NCBI GenBank assembly: GCA_024636955.1
Contig: JAGXGB010000048.1
Span: 148,872 to 212,871 of the forward strand
From: Bacteroidales bacterium
Lineage (GTDB): Bacteria > Bacteroidota > Bacteroidia > Bacteroidales > Lentimicrobiaceae
Length of the DNA: 64,000 bases
Reading direction: 5' to 3'
The position numbers and the translations under genes are program-made. Below the pieces are notes generated by a model. That model was not told the origin of the DNA. It ran no database searches and worked only from the letters and a program-made list of their open reading frames with translations. Positions 16,033-24,835 of the stretch are shown here, in pieces; within the stretch, counting starts at the first letter, position 1, and each line of letters starts with the position of its first letter.

Positions 16033-18153
16033 ATGAAAAAACTTTTACTCATTATTTTCGGAGCATTTCTTATAAGTGGTGCACAGGCTCAAGTGTTGTT
16101 TGAAGAAACATTCAGTGCAGGTGCCATACCTGTGCCGGGATGGCTTATAATGGGCAATTCAGAGAATTTCTCTAATCCAGCAACCGCAATAGCAGGTGGT
16201 ACTGCTCCTGAACTTGTATTTGATAATGATCCTCCATTCCCAAACACTACCATGCGTATTATCTCTCCTCAGATCAATACAACAGGTAGCACACAGCTAA
16301 TTATCAGGTTCAAACATATGTTTGAGCATGTATCGGGCAATACAACTGCTTTTACTATCAAATTAGAAACACGTTCAGGCAGTAGTGGTACATGGAACAC
16401 TGTATGGACCTCGAGTCCTACTGCCAATATCGATGCTCAGGGTGTGAATGTGTTGGTAAACAATGCTAACGTGGGCACTGCAAACTTTCAGCTAAGTTTT
16501 GCAATTACCGGCACCAGCTCAATTATGAAGAACTGGTTTATTGATGATGTTATAGTGTTGAAACCATTAGCGCTCGATGGCGCCATTTCATCAGTCGACC
16601 TTCCTTCATTATTCACCGGCATACAACCTATCGAAGGAGAATTCAGTAATTTAGGTACTACAGCAGTGAATTCTATTGATGTCAGCTGGAGAGTAGATGA
16701 TGGTGATATTCACACTACCAGCTACACCGGACTTAATGTTCCACTTGGCGGTTCTGCTCCTTATCTATCAGCTGATTCGCTTGATCTTACTGAAGGTGAT
16801 TATGATTTGTATGTTTGGGTGTCAAATGTAAACGGAGTGTCAGTTGATGATGATCCATCAAATGACACACTAGTGCGGGAGTTGTCAATTCCTGACAGGA
16901 TAATCTACTACATACCGTTCTTTGAAGAGTTTACAAGTTCAACATGTGCGCCATGTGCATCCTTTAATAACGGTGTATTTAATCCTTTCCTCGCTCAGCA
17001 TGGTGACGATGATCTCACACTTATTAAGTATCAAATGAACTGGCCGGGTTCTGGTGACCCTTATTACACTGCTGAAGGTGGTGTGCGCCGCTCATATTAT
17101 GGTGTTAATGCTGTTCCTGATCTATATGTTGATGGAAAGAAAGTTGCAACCAATGCTTCAGCTGTTAATGCTGCATATTCTGCAACCAGTGGAACAATGG
17201 GCTCAGTATATATTGGATCAACTCATGAAATTCAGGGAAACAATGTGATAATTAATGCCAATATTGTACCCTATGCTAACTATAGTAATGTTAAAGTTCA
17301 TATTTCTGTTATAGAAAAAATGACAACCCAGAATGTTGCTACAAACGGCGAAACCCAATTCCATCATGTAATGATGAAAATGGTCCCTAATGCCAGTGGT
17401 ACTACAGCTAATCTTGTTAACGGTGAAGAACTCTCATACCAGCATAATGTTAACATGACATCAACTAATGTTGAAGAAATGGATGACCTTATGGTTGCTA
17501 TTTTCATTCAGGATGCAAATAAAAATATCCTTCAGTCAGGCTACTCACTTGAAGTTGGGGCTACTATTTCTTCCAGCATTCCTAACGAAGCAATCAATAT
17601 ACCAGTTGATCAGCCTATTGTTATCAATTTCTCACAACCTGTTCGTATGATTGGTGGTCAGGCAATTACAAACGCTAACGTAGCAAGTGTTATATCCTTT
17701 AAGGAAGGTGATGCTACTGGTGCTCCTGTAGGATTCGTTGCAACTATTAATGATGCAAAAACCCAAATCACTATTACTCCTCAGCCAAATTTGAAGTACT
17801 TACAGAGATATTATCTGAACGTATTACCGGTTGAGAATTACACATCTACCCCTACTTTAAGTTATGTTGTTAATTTCACTACTAAACTTAACGTTGGTGT
17901 GATTGAAACTCCTGTGGTAGAATTCTCAGTTTATCCAAATCCTGCTAACTCAATGTTGAATATCAGCAATGTTAGCAATATCAAAACAGTTGAGATTTAC
18001 AGCATCGTAGGTAATCTTATCAGGTCAATTGATCTGAATAACAACGTAGGCCAGCATACAATTAATATAAGCAATATGCCTGCCGGTGTTTATATCATGA
18101 AAGCAAAAGGTGTTCAAACCGAAAAGGCGGTAAGGTTTATCATTTCGAGGTAA
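16033..18153 (+). CDS. T9SS-secreted Omp28/thioredoxin-like protein, copy 2, with extra Ig-like domain
   Basis: 706 aa. A tandem paralogue of the preceding gene: signal peptide, jelly roll, Ig-like domain, Omp28/thioredoxin domain with Cys305-Ala-Pro-Cys308 in FEEFTSSTCAPCASFN, and the shared block TTQNVATNGETQFHHVMMKM. It differs by an insertion of about 100 residues before the C-terminus (about 510-620, IPNEAINIPVDQPIVINFSQP), an SbsA/Big_5-type Ig-like domain. It ends with a T9SS sorting domain (FSVYPNPANS...FIISR). Duplication followed by domain gain is the simplest history. Confidence 0.85.
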   Translation: MKKLLLIIFGAFLISGAQAQVLFEETFSAGAIPVPGWLIMGNSENFSNPATAIAGGTAPELVFDNDPPFPNTTMRIISPQINTTGSTQLIIRFKHMFEHVSGNTTAFTIKLETRSGSSGTWNTVWTSSPTANIDAQGVNVLVNNANVGTANFQLSFAITGTSSIMKNWFIDDVIVLKPLALDGAISSVDLPSLFTGIQPIEGEFSNLGTTAVNSIDVSWRVDDGDIHTTSYTGLNVPLGGSAPYLSADSLDLTEGDYDLYVWVSNVNGVSVDDDPSNDTLVRELSIPDRIIYYIPFFEEFTSSTCAPCASFNNGVFNPFLAQHGDDDLTLIKYQMNWPGSGDPYYTAEGGVRRSYYGVNAVPDLYVDGKKVATNASAVNAAYSATSGTMGSVYIGSTHEIQGNNVIINANIVPYANYSNVKVHISVIEKMTTQNVATNGETQFHHVMMKMVPNASGTTANLVNGEELSYQHNVNMTSTNVEEMDDLMVAIFIQDANKNILQSGYSLEVGATISSSIPNEAINIPVDQPIVINFSQPVRMIGGQAITNANVASVISFKEGDATGAPVGFVATINDAKTQITITPQPNLKYLQRYYLNVLPVENYTSTPTLSYVVNFTTKLNVGVIETPVVEFSVYPNPANSMLNISNVSNIKTVEIYSIVGNLIRSIDLNNNVGQHTINISNMPAGVYIMKAKGVQTEKAVRFIISR

Positions 18154-18187
18154 TATCAACCGTATTATAAATTAATTATTTGATTCG

Positions 18188-18220
18188 TAGAGACAGGGCA
18201 CGCCCTGTCTCTATTTTTTA
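18188..18220 (+). terminator. Strong rho-independent terminator
   Basis: A 12-bp stem (18188-18199 with 18202-18213, TAGAGACAGGGC/GCCCTGTCTCTA) is followed by TTTTTTA. It terminates the Omp28-like gene. A diverged second copy of the same sequence (18280-18289 with 18307-18316, one mismatch) lies 90 bp further on and may serve the convergent MFS gene; the pair looks like a dispersed palindromic element used as terminator. Confidence 0.9.
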
Positions 18221-18279
18221 TTGTGATTTGATGATACCGAATGAACAAGGCACACCCCACATGAAGTGCATTCTTTGGC

Positions 18280-18318
18280 GACAGGGCATACCATAGAAAC
18301 AGTGCAATGCCGTGTCTC
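18280..18318 (-). terminator. Diverged second copy of the GACAGGGCAT palindrome
   Basis: The arms GACAGGGCAT (18280-18289) and ATGCCGTGTC (18307-18316) pair with one mismatch. It lies just downstream of the minus-strand MFS gene end at 18339 and shares the GAGACAGGGCA core with the terminator at 18188. Confidence 0.5.
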
Positions 18319-18338
18319 TATATATTATGCATCAACAT

Positions 18339-19559
18339 TTATTGATTCAATACCAACGCCTTCTTTATGTGGTTAATGTTTTTGTAATACCACAGTGCAA
18401 CCAGAAGGCATAGGAGCGATGTAACAACAAGGGTGCTCTGTAGGCTTGTAAATTCAGTTATCATTCCTAAAAGGATGCTGCCAATAGGTGTAAAGCCCAT
18501 GAACGACATGCTGTACAACGCAACAATCCTTCCTCTCATATTTTCATTAACCATTGTTTGAAGTAAGGTATTGCAGGAAGCAAAAAGCACTACCATACCA
18601 AAACCGGTTACTACCAGCGCAATCATGGATAAGTATAGTGTTTCAGAGAGGGTAAAAACCCCAAGTCCTATACTGAACATCAGAGCTGATGTTAGTATCA
18701 CCGATGGGAACCTACTGATGGATGACTGATTTGCCAATAGCAGTGCCCCTGTTAAAGCTCCCGCACCCAAAGCTCCGGTAAGTATCCCAAGGGTTTTTGA
18801 ATCGCCACCCAGAATATCCTTGGCAAATACCGGCATAAATACCTGGAAAGGCAATCCGATAAAGCTCACTATGATAACCATTACAATTAAGATACGAAGA
18901 TGCTGCGTTTCATAAGCGTACCTAAATCCGCCAAGCAGATCTGACAATACCGAATTATGCTCAAGGCTCTTGATTATTCGTGGAATATTCATAGCAAGCA
19001 ATGAGGCAATCACAGCAATGTAACTTAACCCATTCACCAAAAAACAAACCCCTTCACCTGCATAAGCAACAAGAAAACCTCCAATAGGAGGACCAATAAA
19101 CCTTGCTGAATTATACATGGTTGAATTAAGTGCAATGGCATTTGGCAGGTCCTTCCGGTCATCTATCATATTTACCAGGAAAGCATGGCGGTATGGATTA
19201 TCAATAGCATTGGCTATACCATTTATTACTGCCCCAATGATGATGATCATAACTGTTATCCTGTCGGTGAGGACAAGAAATGCAAGTAAGAGTGCAATTA
19301 CCATTGAAACAGCCTGAGTCATTAATAATACACTCCGGCGCTCTGTTTTATCGGCAAACACCCCTGCAACAGGGGTAATGAAGAACGACGGTATCTGAGC
19401 AGCAAATCCAACCACTCCAAGCAACAATGCTGAATCAGTCAACCTGAATACCAGCCATCCCATCGCAATGTTTTGTATCCAGTTGCCAGGTAGTGAAATG
19501 ATCTGTCCAAAGAAGAATAATCTGAAATTACGGTGCCTGAGTGATTTAAAAGTTTCCAT
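18339..19559 (-). CDS. MFS transporter, DHA3/EntS-like exporter family
   Basis: A 406-aa integral inner-membrane protein with about 12 hydrophobic segments. The N-terminus FKSLRHRNFRLFFFGQIISLPGNWIQNIAMGWLVFRLTDSALLLG is characteristic of the DHA3 subfamily (EntS-like, bacterial multidrug or siderophore exporters). The loop 2-3 motif is present as GVFADKTERRSVL. Substrate cannot be predicted. The acyltransferase gene lies 33 bp upstream on the same strand, so they may be co-transcribed. Confidence 0.85.
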   Translation of the reverse strand: METFKSLRHRNFRLFFFGQIISLPGNWIQNIAMGWLVFRLTDSALLLGVVGFAAQIPSFFITPVAGVFADKTERRSVLLMTQAVSMVIALLLAFLVLTDRITVMIIIIGAVINGIANAIDNPYRHAFLVNMIDDRKDLPNAIALNSTMYNSARFIGPPIGGFLVAYAGEGVCFLVNGLSYIAVIASLLAMNIPRIIKSLEHNSVLSDLLGGFRYAYETQHLRILIVMVIIVSFIGLPFQVFMPVFAKDILGGDSKTLGILTGALGAGALTGALLLANQSSISRFPSVILTSALMFSIGLGVFTLSETLYLSMIALVVTGFGMVVLFASCNTLLQTMVNENMRGRIVALYSMSFMGFTPIGSILLGMITEFTSLQSTLVVTSLLCLLVALWYYKNINHIKKALVLNQ

Positions 19560-19592
19560 TGCCTGTATAAGCTATCAACTTAAAAACCACCT

Positions 19593-20549
19593 TCAATGTT
19601 TCCATCGTTTATGTGACCATAACCAGTTCACAGGAGTTGCATGGATATCTGCTTCGAGCAGTCTGGCATATTCCCTGAGTATCTGAATTTCATAACCTGA
19701 TGCATTGGCTGAAGCATTCGCAGGAGTATTGGTGGGTGCAGTGGCAGACGCTTTGTCAAGAATGTCACTTTCAGTATGTAATTTGGTGATGCTTTCAGGT
19801 TCAGCAACTTCAATTGGTATGAAGCGTACTGAGTAATTGCCGCGACTCACTTTCCTTATTGAGATATATACCACAGCAGCCTTTGTTGCCCTGGCAAGTT
19901 TAGCCCCTCCGGTAAAAAATGTGGTACTTTGATTAAGAAACATGAACTCATGCGCATTTTCAACCTTTGCCGGCGACTGATCGCCAATGAAAATATACAA
20001 TGCCGTGCTGTTCTTGTTACTAAGAATATACCTTGCTGCATTAGACATCGCGAGAAGCTTCATCCCAAACCTTAACCTTATACGGGTCATTACCCCCTCG
20101 GCTTGCTTATTCCGCAATGGTTTATAAAGCGTATAGCATGAGAAAGGATACAGTGCAGGCACAATGCTAAGCCACTCCCAATTACCAATATGCCCGGTGA
20201 GCCCTATAATATTTTTGCCCAAATTGTAATATTCCATCAGAAGCTCAGGATTTTCAACCCTGAACCGCTTCTTTAGCTCATCGGCAGGCATAGTAATGCT
20301 TTTAACAACTTCAGCAAATACATCTGTAAAATGAAGGTAGAATTCATCAGCAAGTGCTATAATTTCCTTGTATTTGAGGTTAGGAAATGAGCGACATAAG
20401 TTCTGAATGATAACATTCCGGCGATATCCGACTATATTTCGCAATACAAATGAGAGGAATTTTGAAACGCCGTATAGCCAATTGAGTGGCAGGTAGCTGA
20501 TCAACCGGGCTAGTGAAAAGAGCAGAGAAGATAGGAATCTTTTGATCAT
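19593..20549 (-). CDS. Lipid A biosynthesis acyltransferase, LpxL/HtrB family
   Basis: A membrane-bound acyltransferase (318 aa) that adds secondary acyl chains to lipid A. It has an N-terminal hydrophobic segment (about 5-45), the catalytic H-x4-E/D motif as GHIGNWEW (about residues 116-123), and the GDQSP motif (about 190). An unusual Ala/Thr/Asn/Pro-rich insertion (KASATAPTNTPANASANAS, encoded by 19698-19758) sits near the C-terminus before the final WLWSHKRWK segment that is normal for the family. The insertion looks like expanded low-complexity sequence. Confidence 0.88.
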   Translation of the reverse strand: MIKRFLSSLLFSLARLISYLPLNWLYGVSKFLSFVLRNIVGYRRNVIIQNLCRSFPNLKYKEIIALADEFYLHFTDVFAEVVKSITMPADELKKRFRVENPELLMEYYNLGKNIIGLTGHIGNWEWLSIVPALYPFSCYTLYKPLRNKQAEGVMTRIRLRFGMKLLAMSNAARYILSNKNSTALYIFIGDQSPAKVENAHEFMFLNQSTTFFTGGAKLARATKAAVVYISIRKVSRGNYSVRFIPIEVAEPESITKLHTESDILDKASATAPTNTPANASANASGYEIQILREYARLLEADIHATPVNWLWSHKRWKH

Positions 20550-20590
20550 TCCTTATGCTCAACCAATTGATAAAGAGATAATTTGGTTAG

Positions 20591-20664
20591 TGATCCGGAG
20601 GCGACTCGAACGCCTGACCCGCAGCTTAGAAGGCTGCTGCTCTATCCAACTGAGCTACCGGACC
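20591..20664 (-). tRNA. tRNA-Arg (TCT)
   Basis: The cloverleaf is complete on the minus strand: acceptor GGTCCGG pairs with CCGGATC (one G-T), anticodon loop CTTCTAA with anticodon TCT (reads AGA), and T-arm GCG-TTCGAGT-CGC. The CCA is not encoded. Confidence 0.95.
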
Positions 20665-20901
20665 GTCAGATAATTCATCAATCAAGCAAAATAGCGAGGT
20701 GTTGAATTATAGGACTGCAAAGGTACTAAAAACTGATATATTTACTATCATAGTTATAAAATTAAGCTTCTTTAGAAGTAAATTGTCTCTTTTTGTTGTT
20801 TAAGCGGTTACTTTTTTAAGATTTGGAGATAAAACTTAAATTGCATCAAGATTTATTACTACTTTCGCTAAGCAATCGAGGTGCATAAGTTCAAAAACCC
20901 C

Positions 20902-21357
20902 ATGAAACAACTACTGTTTACGGAATTTCAAAACAATACCACAGGGAAGACCTATGATTGGGCAGGTAAGGCCATCCTGATTGCCGAAGACACCGATTGT
21001 AGTTTCCTATATCTAAAGACCATATTACGCCATACCAATGCTGAGATATTATGGGCTGCCTCAGGGCAAGAAGCCATTAATATGGTACGCGAGCATAAAA
21101 ACATTGATATTGTACTTATGGATATCAATATGCCCGGTATTAATGGCTTTGATGCTACCATGGCAATTCACAGTATTAAGGAAGATCTGCCGGTTATAGC
21201 TCAAACAGCTTATGTGTATGACAATGAAGTTGAGTTATGCTATGCTTCAGGCTGCATTGATTACATCGCCAAGCCAATCGACAAACAGATGCTTTTAGAG
21301 AAAATAGGCAACTTCCTGGGTGCCGGAGTATCCTCCAAAGGCCTTTATATCCCTTAA
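20902..21357 (+). CDS. Single-domain response regulator
   Basis: About 151 aa, with a receiver domain only and no output domain, so it probably acts through protein contacts in a phosphorelay. The acidic pair is in LIAEDTDCS, the phospho-acceptor Asp in IVLMDINMPG (residue 74 counting from the ATG at 20902), the Thr/Ser position in VIAQTAY, and the conserved Lys in IAKPI. An upstream GTG would add seven residues; the ATG is preferred. No histidine kinase gene is adjacent. CheY-like or Spo0F-like receivers of this type in Bacteroidota often pair with orphan hybrid kinases. Confidence 0.85.
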   Translation: MKQLLFTEFQNNTTGKTYDWAGKAILIAEDTDCSFLYLKTILRHTNAEILWAASGQEAINMVREHKNIDIVLMDINMPGINGFDATMAIHSIKEDLPVIAQTAYVYDNEVELCYASGCIDYIAKPIDKQMLLEKIGNFLGAGVSSKGLYIP

Positions 21358-21400
21358 TTCATAATTTTCTTTAAAATAACCTATAATTCTTTCAATTTTA

Positions 21401-21431
21401 TTTGGTTATTAGGATTCCTTTCGTACTTTTG
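21401..21431 (+). promoter_or_regulatory. Promoter of the tRNA-Ser/tRNA-Pro unit
   Basis: A near-ideal Bacteroidota promoter: -33 TTTG at 21401-21404, 19-bp spacer, -7 TACTTTTG at 21424-21431, followed 11 bp later by the tRNA 5' end. Confidence 0.85.
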
Positions 21432-21442
21432 CACTCCCGTTT

Positions 21443-21532
21443 GGTGAGGTGGGTGAGTGGCTGAAACCAACAGTTTGCTAAACTGTCGTACTGGAAACGG
21501 TACCGGGGGTTCGAATCCCCCCTTCACCGCCA
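21443..21532 (+). tRNA. tRNA-Ser (GCT)
   Basis: A class II tRNA with a long variable arm (GTACTGGAAACGGTAC). Acceptor GGTGAGG pairs with CTTCACC, the anticodon loop is TTGCTAA with anticodon GCT (reads AGC/AGU), and the discriminator is G. The CCA is encoded at 21530-21532. It is followed 28 bp later by tRNA-Pro in the same transcript. Confidence 0.96.
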
Positions 21533-21560
21533 AGTGAAGAGGATTAGAATAAAGATTTTT

Positions 21561-21635
21561 CGGGGCGTAGCGCAGCCCGGCTAGCGCACCTGGTTTGGGA
21601 CCAGGGGGTCGAAGGTTCGAATCCTTTCGCCCCGA
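21561..21635 (+). tRNA. tRNA-Pro (TGG)
   Basis: Acceptor CGGGGCG pairs with CGCCCCG; anticodon stem CCTGG/CCAGG has loop TTTGGGA and anticodon TGG (reads CCA); the discriminator is A. CCA is not encoded. A terminator follows directly. Confidence 0.96.
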
Positions 21636-21637
21636 CA

Positions 21638-21680
21638 AAAACCCCTGTAATCGCAAGATTTACAGGGGTTTTATTTTTTA
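21638..21680 (+). terminator. Terminator of the tRNA-Ser/Pro unit
   Basis: A 13-bp perfect stem (21638-21650 with 21660-21672, AAAACCCCTGTAA/TTACAGGGGTTTT) is followed by ATTTTTTA. Confidence 0.92.
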
Positions 21681-21912
21681 TGCCCACTTACCAATTTCAA
21701 TTCCTTACCATCTGTTGAAACCAGACCATCCTTCACAGTCAGTTTCAGCCCGTTACAAATCAATTACATTTACAAGTCTCACTCGTCCTAAAAGTCCTAC
21801 TGGCCATACTTTATATTAGTGATCCGATAATAACATCACAGCCATTATTAATCTGCCATAAAAAGGCAATCATTGGGATTATGAATTGAGTAATACCCTA
21901 CCCTAAAAATAT

Positions 21913-21996
21913 AGTTACAGTACGGTTAGACTACGGTTACTCTACCTTCAGGGTAGAGTAACCGTAGTCTAACCGTAGTCTAAATGTACTGTAACT
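21913..21996. repeat. Long perfect palindrome (25-bp stem plus 9-bp outer stem)
   Basis: Arms 21922-21946 and 21952-21976 pair perfectly over 25 bp with a 5-nt loop. After an 11-nt one-sided bulge (21977-21987), an outer 9-bp stem pairs 21913-21921 with 21988-21996. The arms contain internal direct repeats (TACGGTTA and CCGTAGTCTAA each twice). The rest of the 450-bp spacer between tRNA-Pro and the metal ATPase shows no gene. With no T run, a simple terminator is not the obvious role. Confidence 0.9.
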
Positions 21997-22133
21997 GTAA
22001 CCTAATATACAACTTATCTGAATTTCTACCATCATTTATTCAATTTTCATTAACTCATTACGTAAGTTTGTGTTTATAAACCTCTAATTGTTTTACATTG
22101 TTAGTTAAGTAAGTTTCAGTTATATTTTCAAAC

Positions 22134-24767
22134 ATGGACGAGAAAGCGAACCGGGATAAAAGTGCCGGGAAATCAAATGCAGAGGGTGGTGAAAACCTGT
22201 CAGGTTATGCATGTCCTATGGGGTGTGAAGGTGATAAAGTCTATAAAAATCCCGATTCATGCCCTGAATGTGGGATGTTTTTGAAACCTGTGGAAGAGGC
22301 AAGAAAGAAACAGGCTGAATTGAAACAGCCCGACTATTACTGCCCAATGTATTGTGAGGGTGATAAAACCTATGATCAGCCTGGCCGCTGCCCAGTGTGT
22401 AATATGTTCCTGGTTAAGGTTGATGAGAAATATGATCCGCCTGCTGCGGGGGAAAGCCATAAGCACAGTAAGTATGCACCGGTAAATAACACAAAGAAGT
22501 TCATTCCATCTAAGGAAGCATCTGATGGGAAATCATCAGGAGGCGATAGGTATTATTGTCCGATGCGCTGCGAAGGGGATAAAGTTTATGATCATCCGGG
22601 CGATTGTCCGGTTTGTGGTATGCATTTATTGAAAGAGGAGAGCTTTGTAAAGACCTCTGCCGGATATACCTGCCCTATGCATCCTGAAATCAGGCAGGAT
22701 AAGCCTGGGAGTTGCCCAATTTGTGGTATGGACCTGGTGCCAATTGATGTTCAGCCTGTAAGTGAAGAGGAGCGGGCATACAAGGCAATGGCTAAGAAGT
22801 TTTGGATAGCGGTTGCATTAACTGTTCCAGTTTTTGTAGTTGCAATGTCAGATATGATACCTGCAGTATCTGAGCTGGCTATGCAATACCGCACGGTTAT
22901 TGGCTGGCTCTCTTTTGCACTTACTACTCCAGTGGTATTTTATTCAGGCTGGCAGTTTTTCAAAAGGGGGTACAGCTCTATTGTTAGGCGATCGCCAAAT
23001 ATGTGGACTCTTATCTCCATTGGCGTTGGAGCTGCGTATCTTTTCAGTGTGTTCGCCCTTTTAGCCCCCGGCTTGTTTCCCGCACAGTTTAAGGATATGC
23101 ATGGTAATGTGCATTTGTACTTTGAAGCAGCGGCAGTGATACTTACTTTGGTATTGCTGGGACAGGTACTCGAACTAAAAGCGCATTCAAAAACCAACAC
23201 AGCCATAAGATCATTACTTGATCTGGTACCACCTGTTGCCAGGAAAATTACCAATGGCACCGAAGAGGAAATACCGCTTGAGCATGTAATGGCAGGTGAT
23301 CTGTTAAGGGTGAGACCAGGTGAAAAGATTCCTGTTGATGGTGATATTACTGAAGGTGATGCCACCGTTGATGAAAGTATGATCACCGGTGAGCCGATGC
23401 CCGTGGATAAGGAAACTGGTGATAAGGTGACCGGTGGAACAATTAATGGTAAGACCTCTTTTGTTATGCGGGCAGAGAAGGTTGGAAAAGATACTTTACT
23501 TGCGCGAATTATTGAGATGGTTAATGAAGCAAGCCGATCGCGGGCGCCAATACAGCGATTGGCCGATACGGTTGCCAAGTATTTCGTGCAAATCATTATC
23601 GGCATTGCCATCCTTACTTTTGCCATTTGGGCAACATGGGGTCCGCAACCTGCCTTGGTATATGCTTTCGTTAATGCGGTATCGGTTCTCATAATTGCCT
23701 GCCCGTGTGCACTTGGTTTAGCTACGCCTATGTCAATTATGGTAGGAACCGGAAGAGGGGCTCAATCGGGAATACTGGTCAAGGATGCCCGTGCCATGGA
23801 GGAAATGAATAAGATAGATACTTTGATAGTTGATAAAACGGGCACCTTAACTCAAGGGAAGCCGGCTTTGAAAGCCAGTAAGTCGTTTGGTGAGCTTACT
23901 GATGATGAAGTGCTTCAAATGGCCGCTTCAGTGGATGTATTCAGTGAGCATCCGCTTGCCGAAGCTATTGTTAAAGGCGCTAAGGAAAAGAAGATCAATT
24001 TACTTGACGTTGAAAAGTTCAACTCTGTTACCGGTAAGGGTGTTGAAGGGATTGTAAATAATAAGCGGGTTGGACTCGGTAATAAAAAACTGCTTGAGGA
24101 TTTCAATGCATCGGTAAACGAAGAAAAACAAGGTATTATAAAGGAATGGCAATCAACCGGACAAACGGTGATGTACCTAATTATCGGGAACAATGTGGAA
24201 GGGATTGTAAGTGTTGCTGATAGTATCAAGAAAACATCTTACAGTGCCATCAAAGAGTTGAAGGAGATGGGTGTTAAGGTAATCATGCTCACGGGTGATA
24301 ATGAATACACGGCCGCAGCAGTAGCAAAGGAATTGGGTTTGGATGATTTCAAGGCCGATTGTTTGCCTGATGACAAGTATAACATGGTTAAGGAGCTTCA
24401 GAAGGAAGGTAAGATGGTGGCAATGGCCGGCGATGGTATAAATGATGCACCTGCTCTTGCACAAGCCAATATTGGTATTGCTATGGGTACAGGTACTGAT
24501 ATTGCCATGCAAAGTGCCGAAATTACCCTGGTAAAAGGCGATTTGTCAGGAATAGCAAGGGCGAAGAAGCTGAGCGTTGAAGTTATGCGAAATATAAAGC
24601 AGAATTTGTTCTTTGCTTTTGTTTACAATATTCTCGGAGTTCCCATAGCGGCAGGTTTGCTTTTCCCATTTTTCGGAATACTATTGAGCCCAATGATTGC
24701 GGCTGTTGCAATGAGTTTTAGTTCAGTATCGGTAATTGCTAATGCACTAAGACTTAGAACTAAATAA
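22134..24767 (+). CDS. P1B-type copper-transporting ATPase with four Cys-rich metal-binding repeats
   Basis: An inner-membrane heavy-metal efflux pump (877 aa). The cytosolic N-terminus has four copies of a heavy-metal-binding motif near residues 25-50, 69-93, 141-165 and 178-203. The first three have the variant CPMxCEGDKxYxxPxxCPxCxM and the fourth the common [20 protein letters not shown]; there is no classical GMTCxxC domain. The ATPase core follows: TGE in [11 protein letters not shown], membrane motif Cys523-Pro-Cys525 with ALGLATP (Cu+ specificity), phosphorylation Asp567 in [16 protein letters not shown], and [10 protein letters not shown] at about 766. Copper or silver export is inferred from the CPC and family. 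Confidence 0.92.
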   Translation: MDEKANRDKSAGKSNAEGGENLSGYACPMGCEGDKVYKNPDSCPECGMFLKPVEEARKKQAELKQPDYYCPMYCEGDKTYDQPGRCPVCNMFLVKVDEKYDPPAAGESHKHSKYAPVNNTKKFIPSKEASDGKSSGGDRYYCPMRCEGDKVYDHPGDCPVCGMHLLKEESFVKTSAGYTCPMHPEIRQDKPGSCPICGMDLVPIDVQPVSEEERAYKAMAKKFWIAVALTVPVFVVAMSDMIPAVSELAMQYRTVIGWLSFALTTPVVFYSGWQFFKRGYSSIVRRSPNMWTLISIGVGAAYLFSVFALLAPGLFPAQFKDMHGNVHLYFEAAAVILTLVLLGQVLELKAHSKTNTAIRSLLDLVPPVARKITNGTEEEIPLEHVMAGDLLRVRPGEKIPVDGDITEGDATVDESMITGEPMPVDKETGDKVTGGTINGKTSFVMRAEKVGKDTLLARIIEMVNEASRSRAPIQRLADTVAKYFVQIIIGIAILTFAIWATWGPQPALVYAFVNAVSVLIIACPCALGLATPMSIMVGTGRGAQSGILVKDARAMEEMNKIDTLIVDKTGTLTQGKPALKASKSFGELTDDEVLQMAASVDVFSEHPLAEAIVKGAKEKKINLLDVEKFNSVTGKGVEGIVNNKRVGLGNKKLLEDFNASVNEEKQGIIKEWQSTGQTVMYLIIGNNVEGIVSVADSIKKTSYSAIKELKEMGVKVIMLTGDNEYTAAAVAKELGLDDFKADCLPDDKYNMVKELQKEGKMVAMAGDGINDAPALAQANIGIAMGTGTDIAMQSAEITLVKGDLSGIARAKKLSVEVMRNIKQNLFFAFVYNILGVPIAAGLLFPFFGILLSPMIAAVAMSFSSVSVIANALRLRTK

Positions 24768-24835
24768 CATTATTGCGTATCTTTGCAGCCGATCGCGCAA
24801 GCTCTTTTATAACTGCGGAACAAATAAAATAACCA

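Noticed and set aside
21679..21765. Short minus-strand frame (about 28 codons) ending KELKLVSGHKK after the tRNA terminator
   Set aside because: Too short, no start codon with context, and no recognised family; it may be a remnant or chance.
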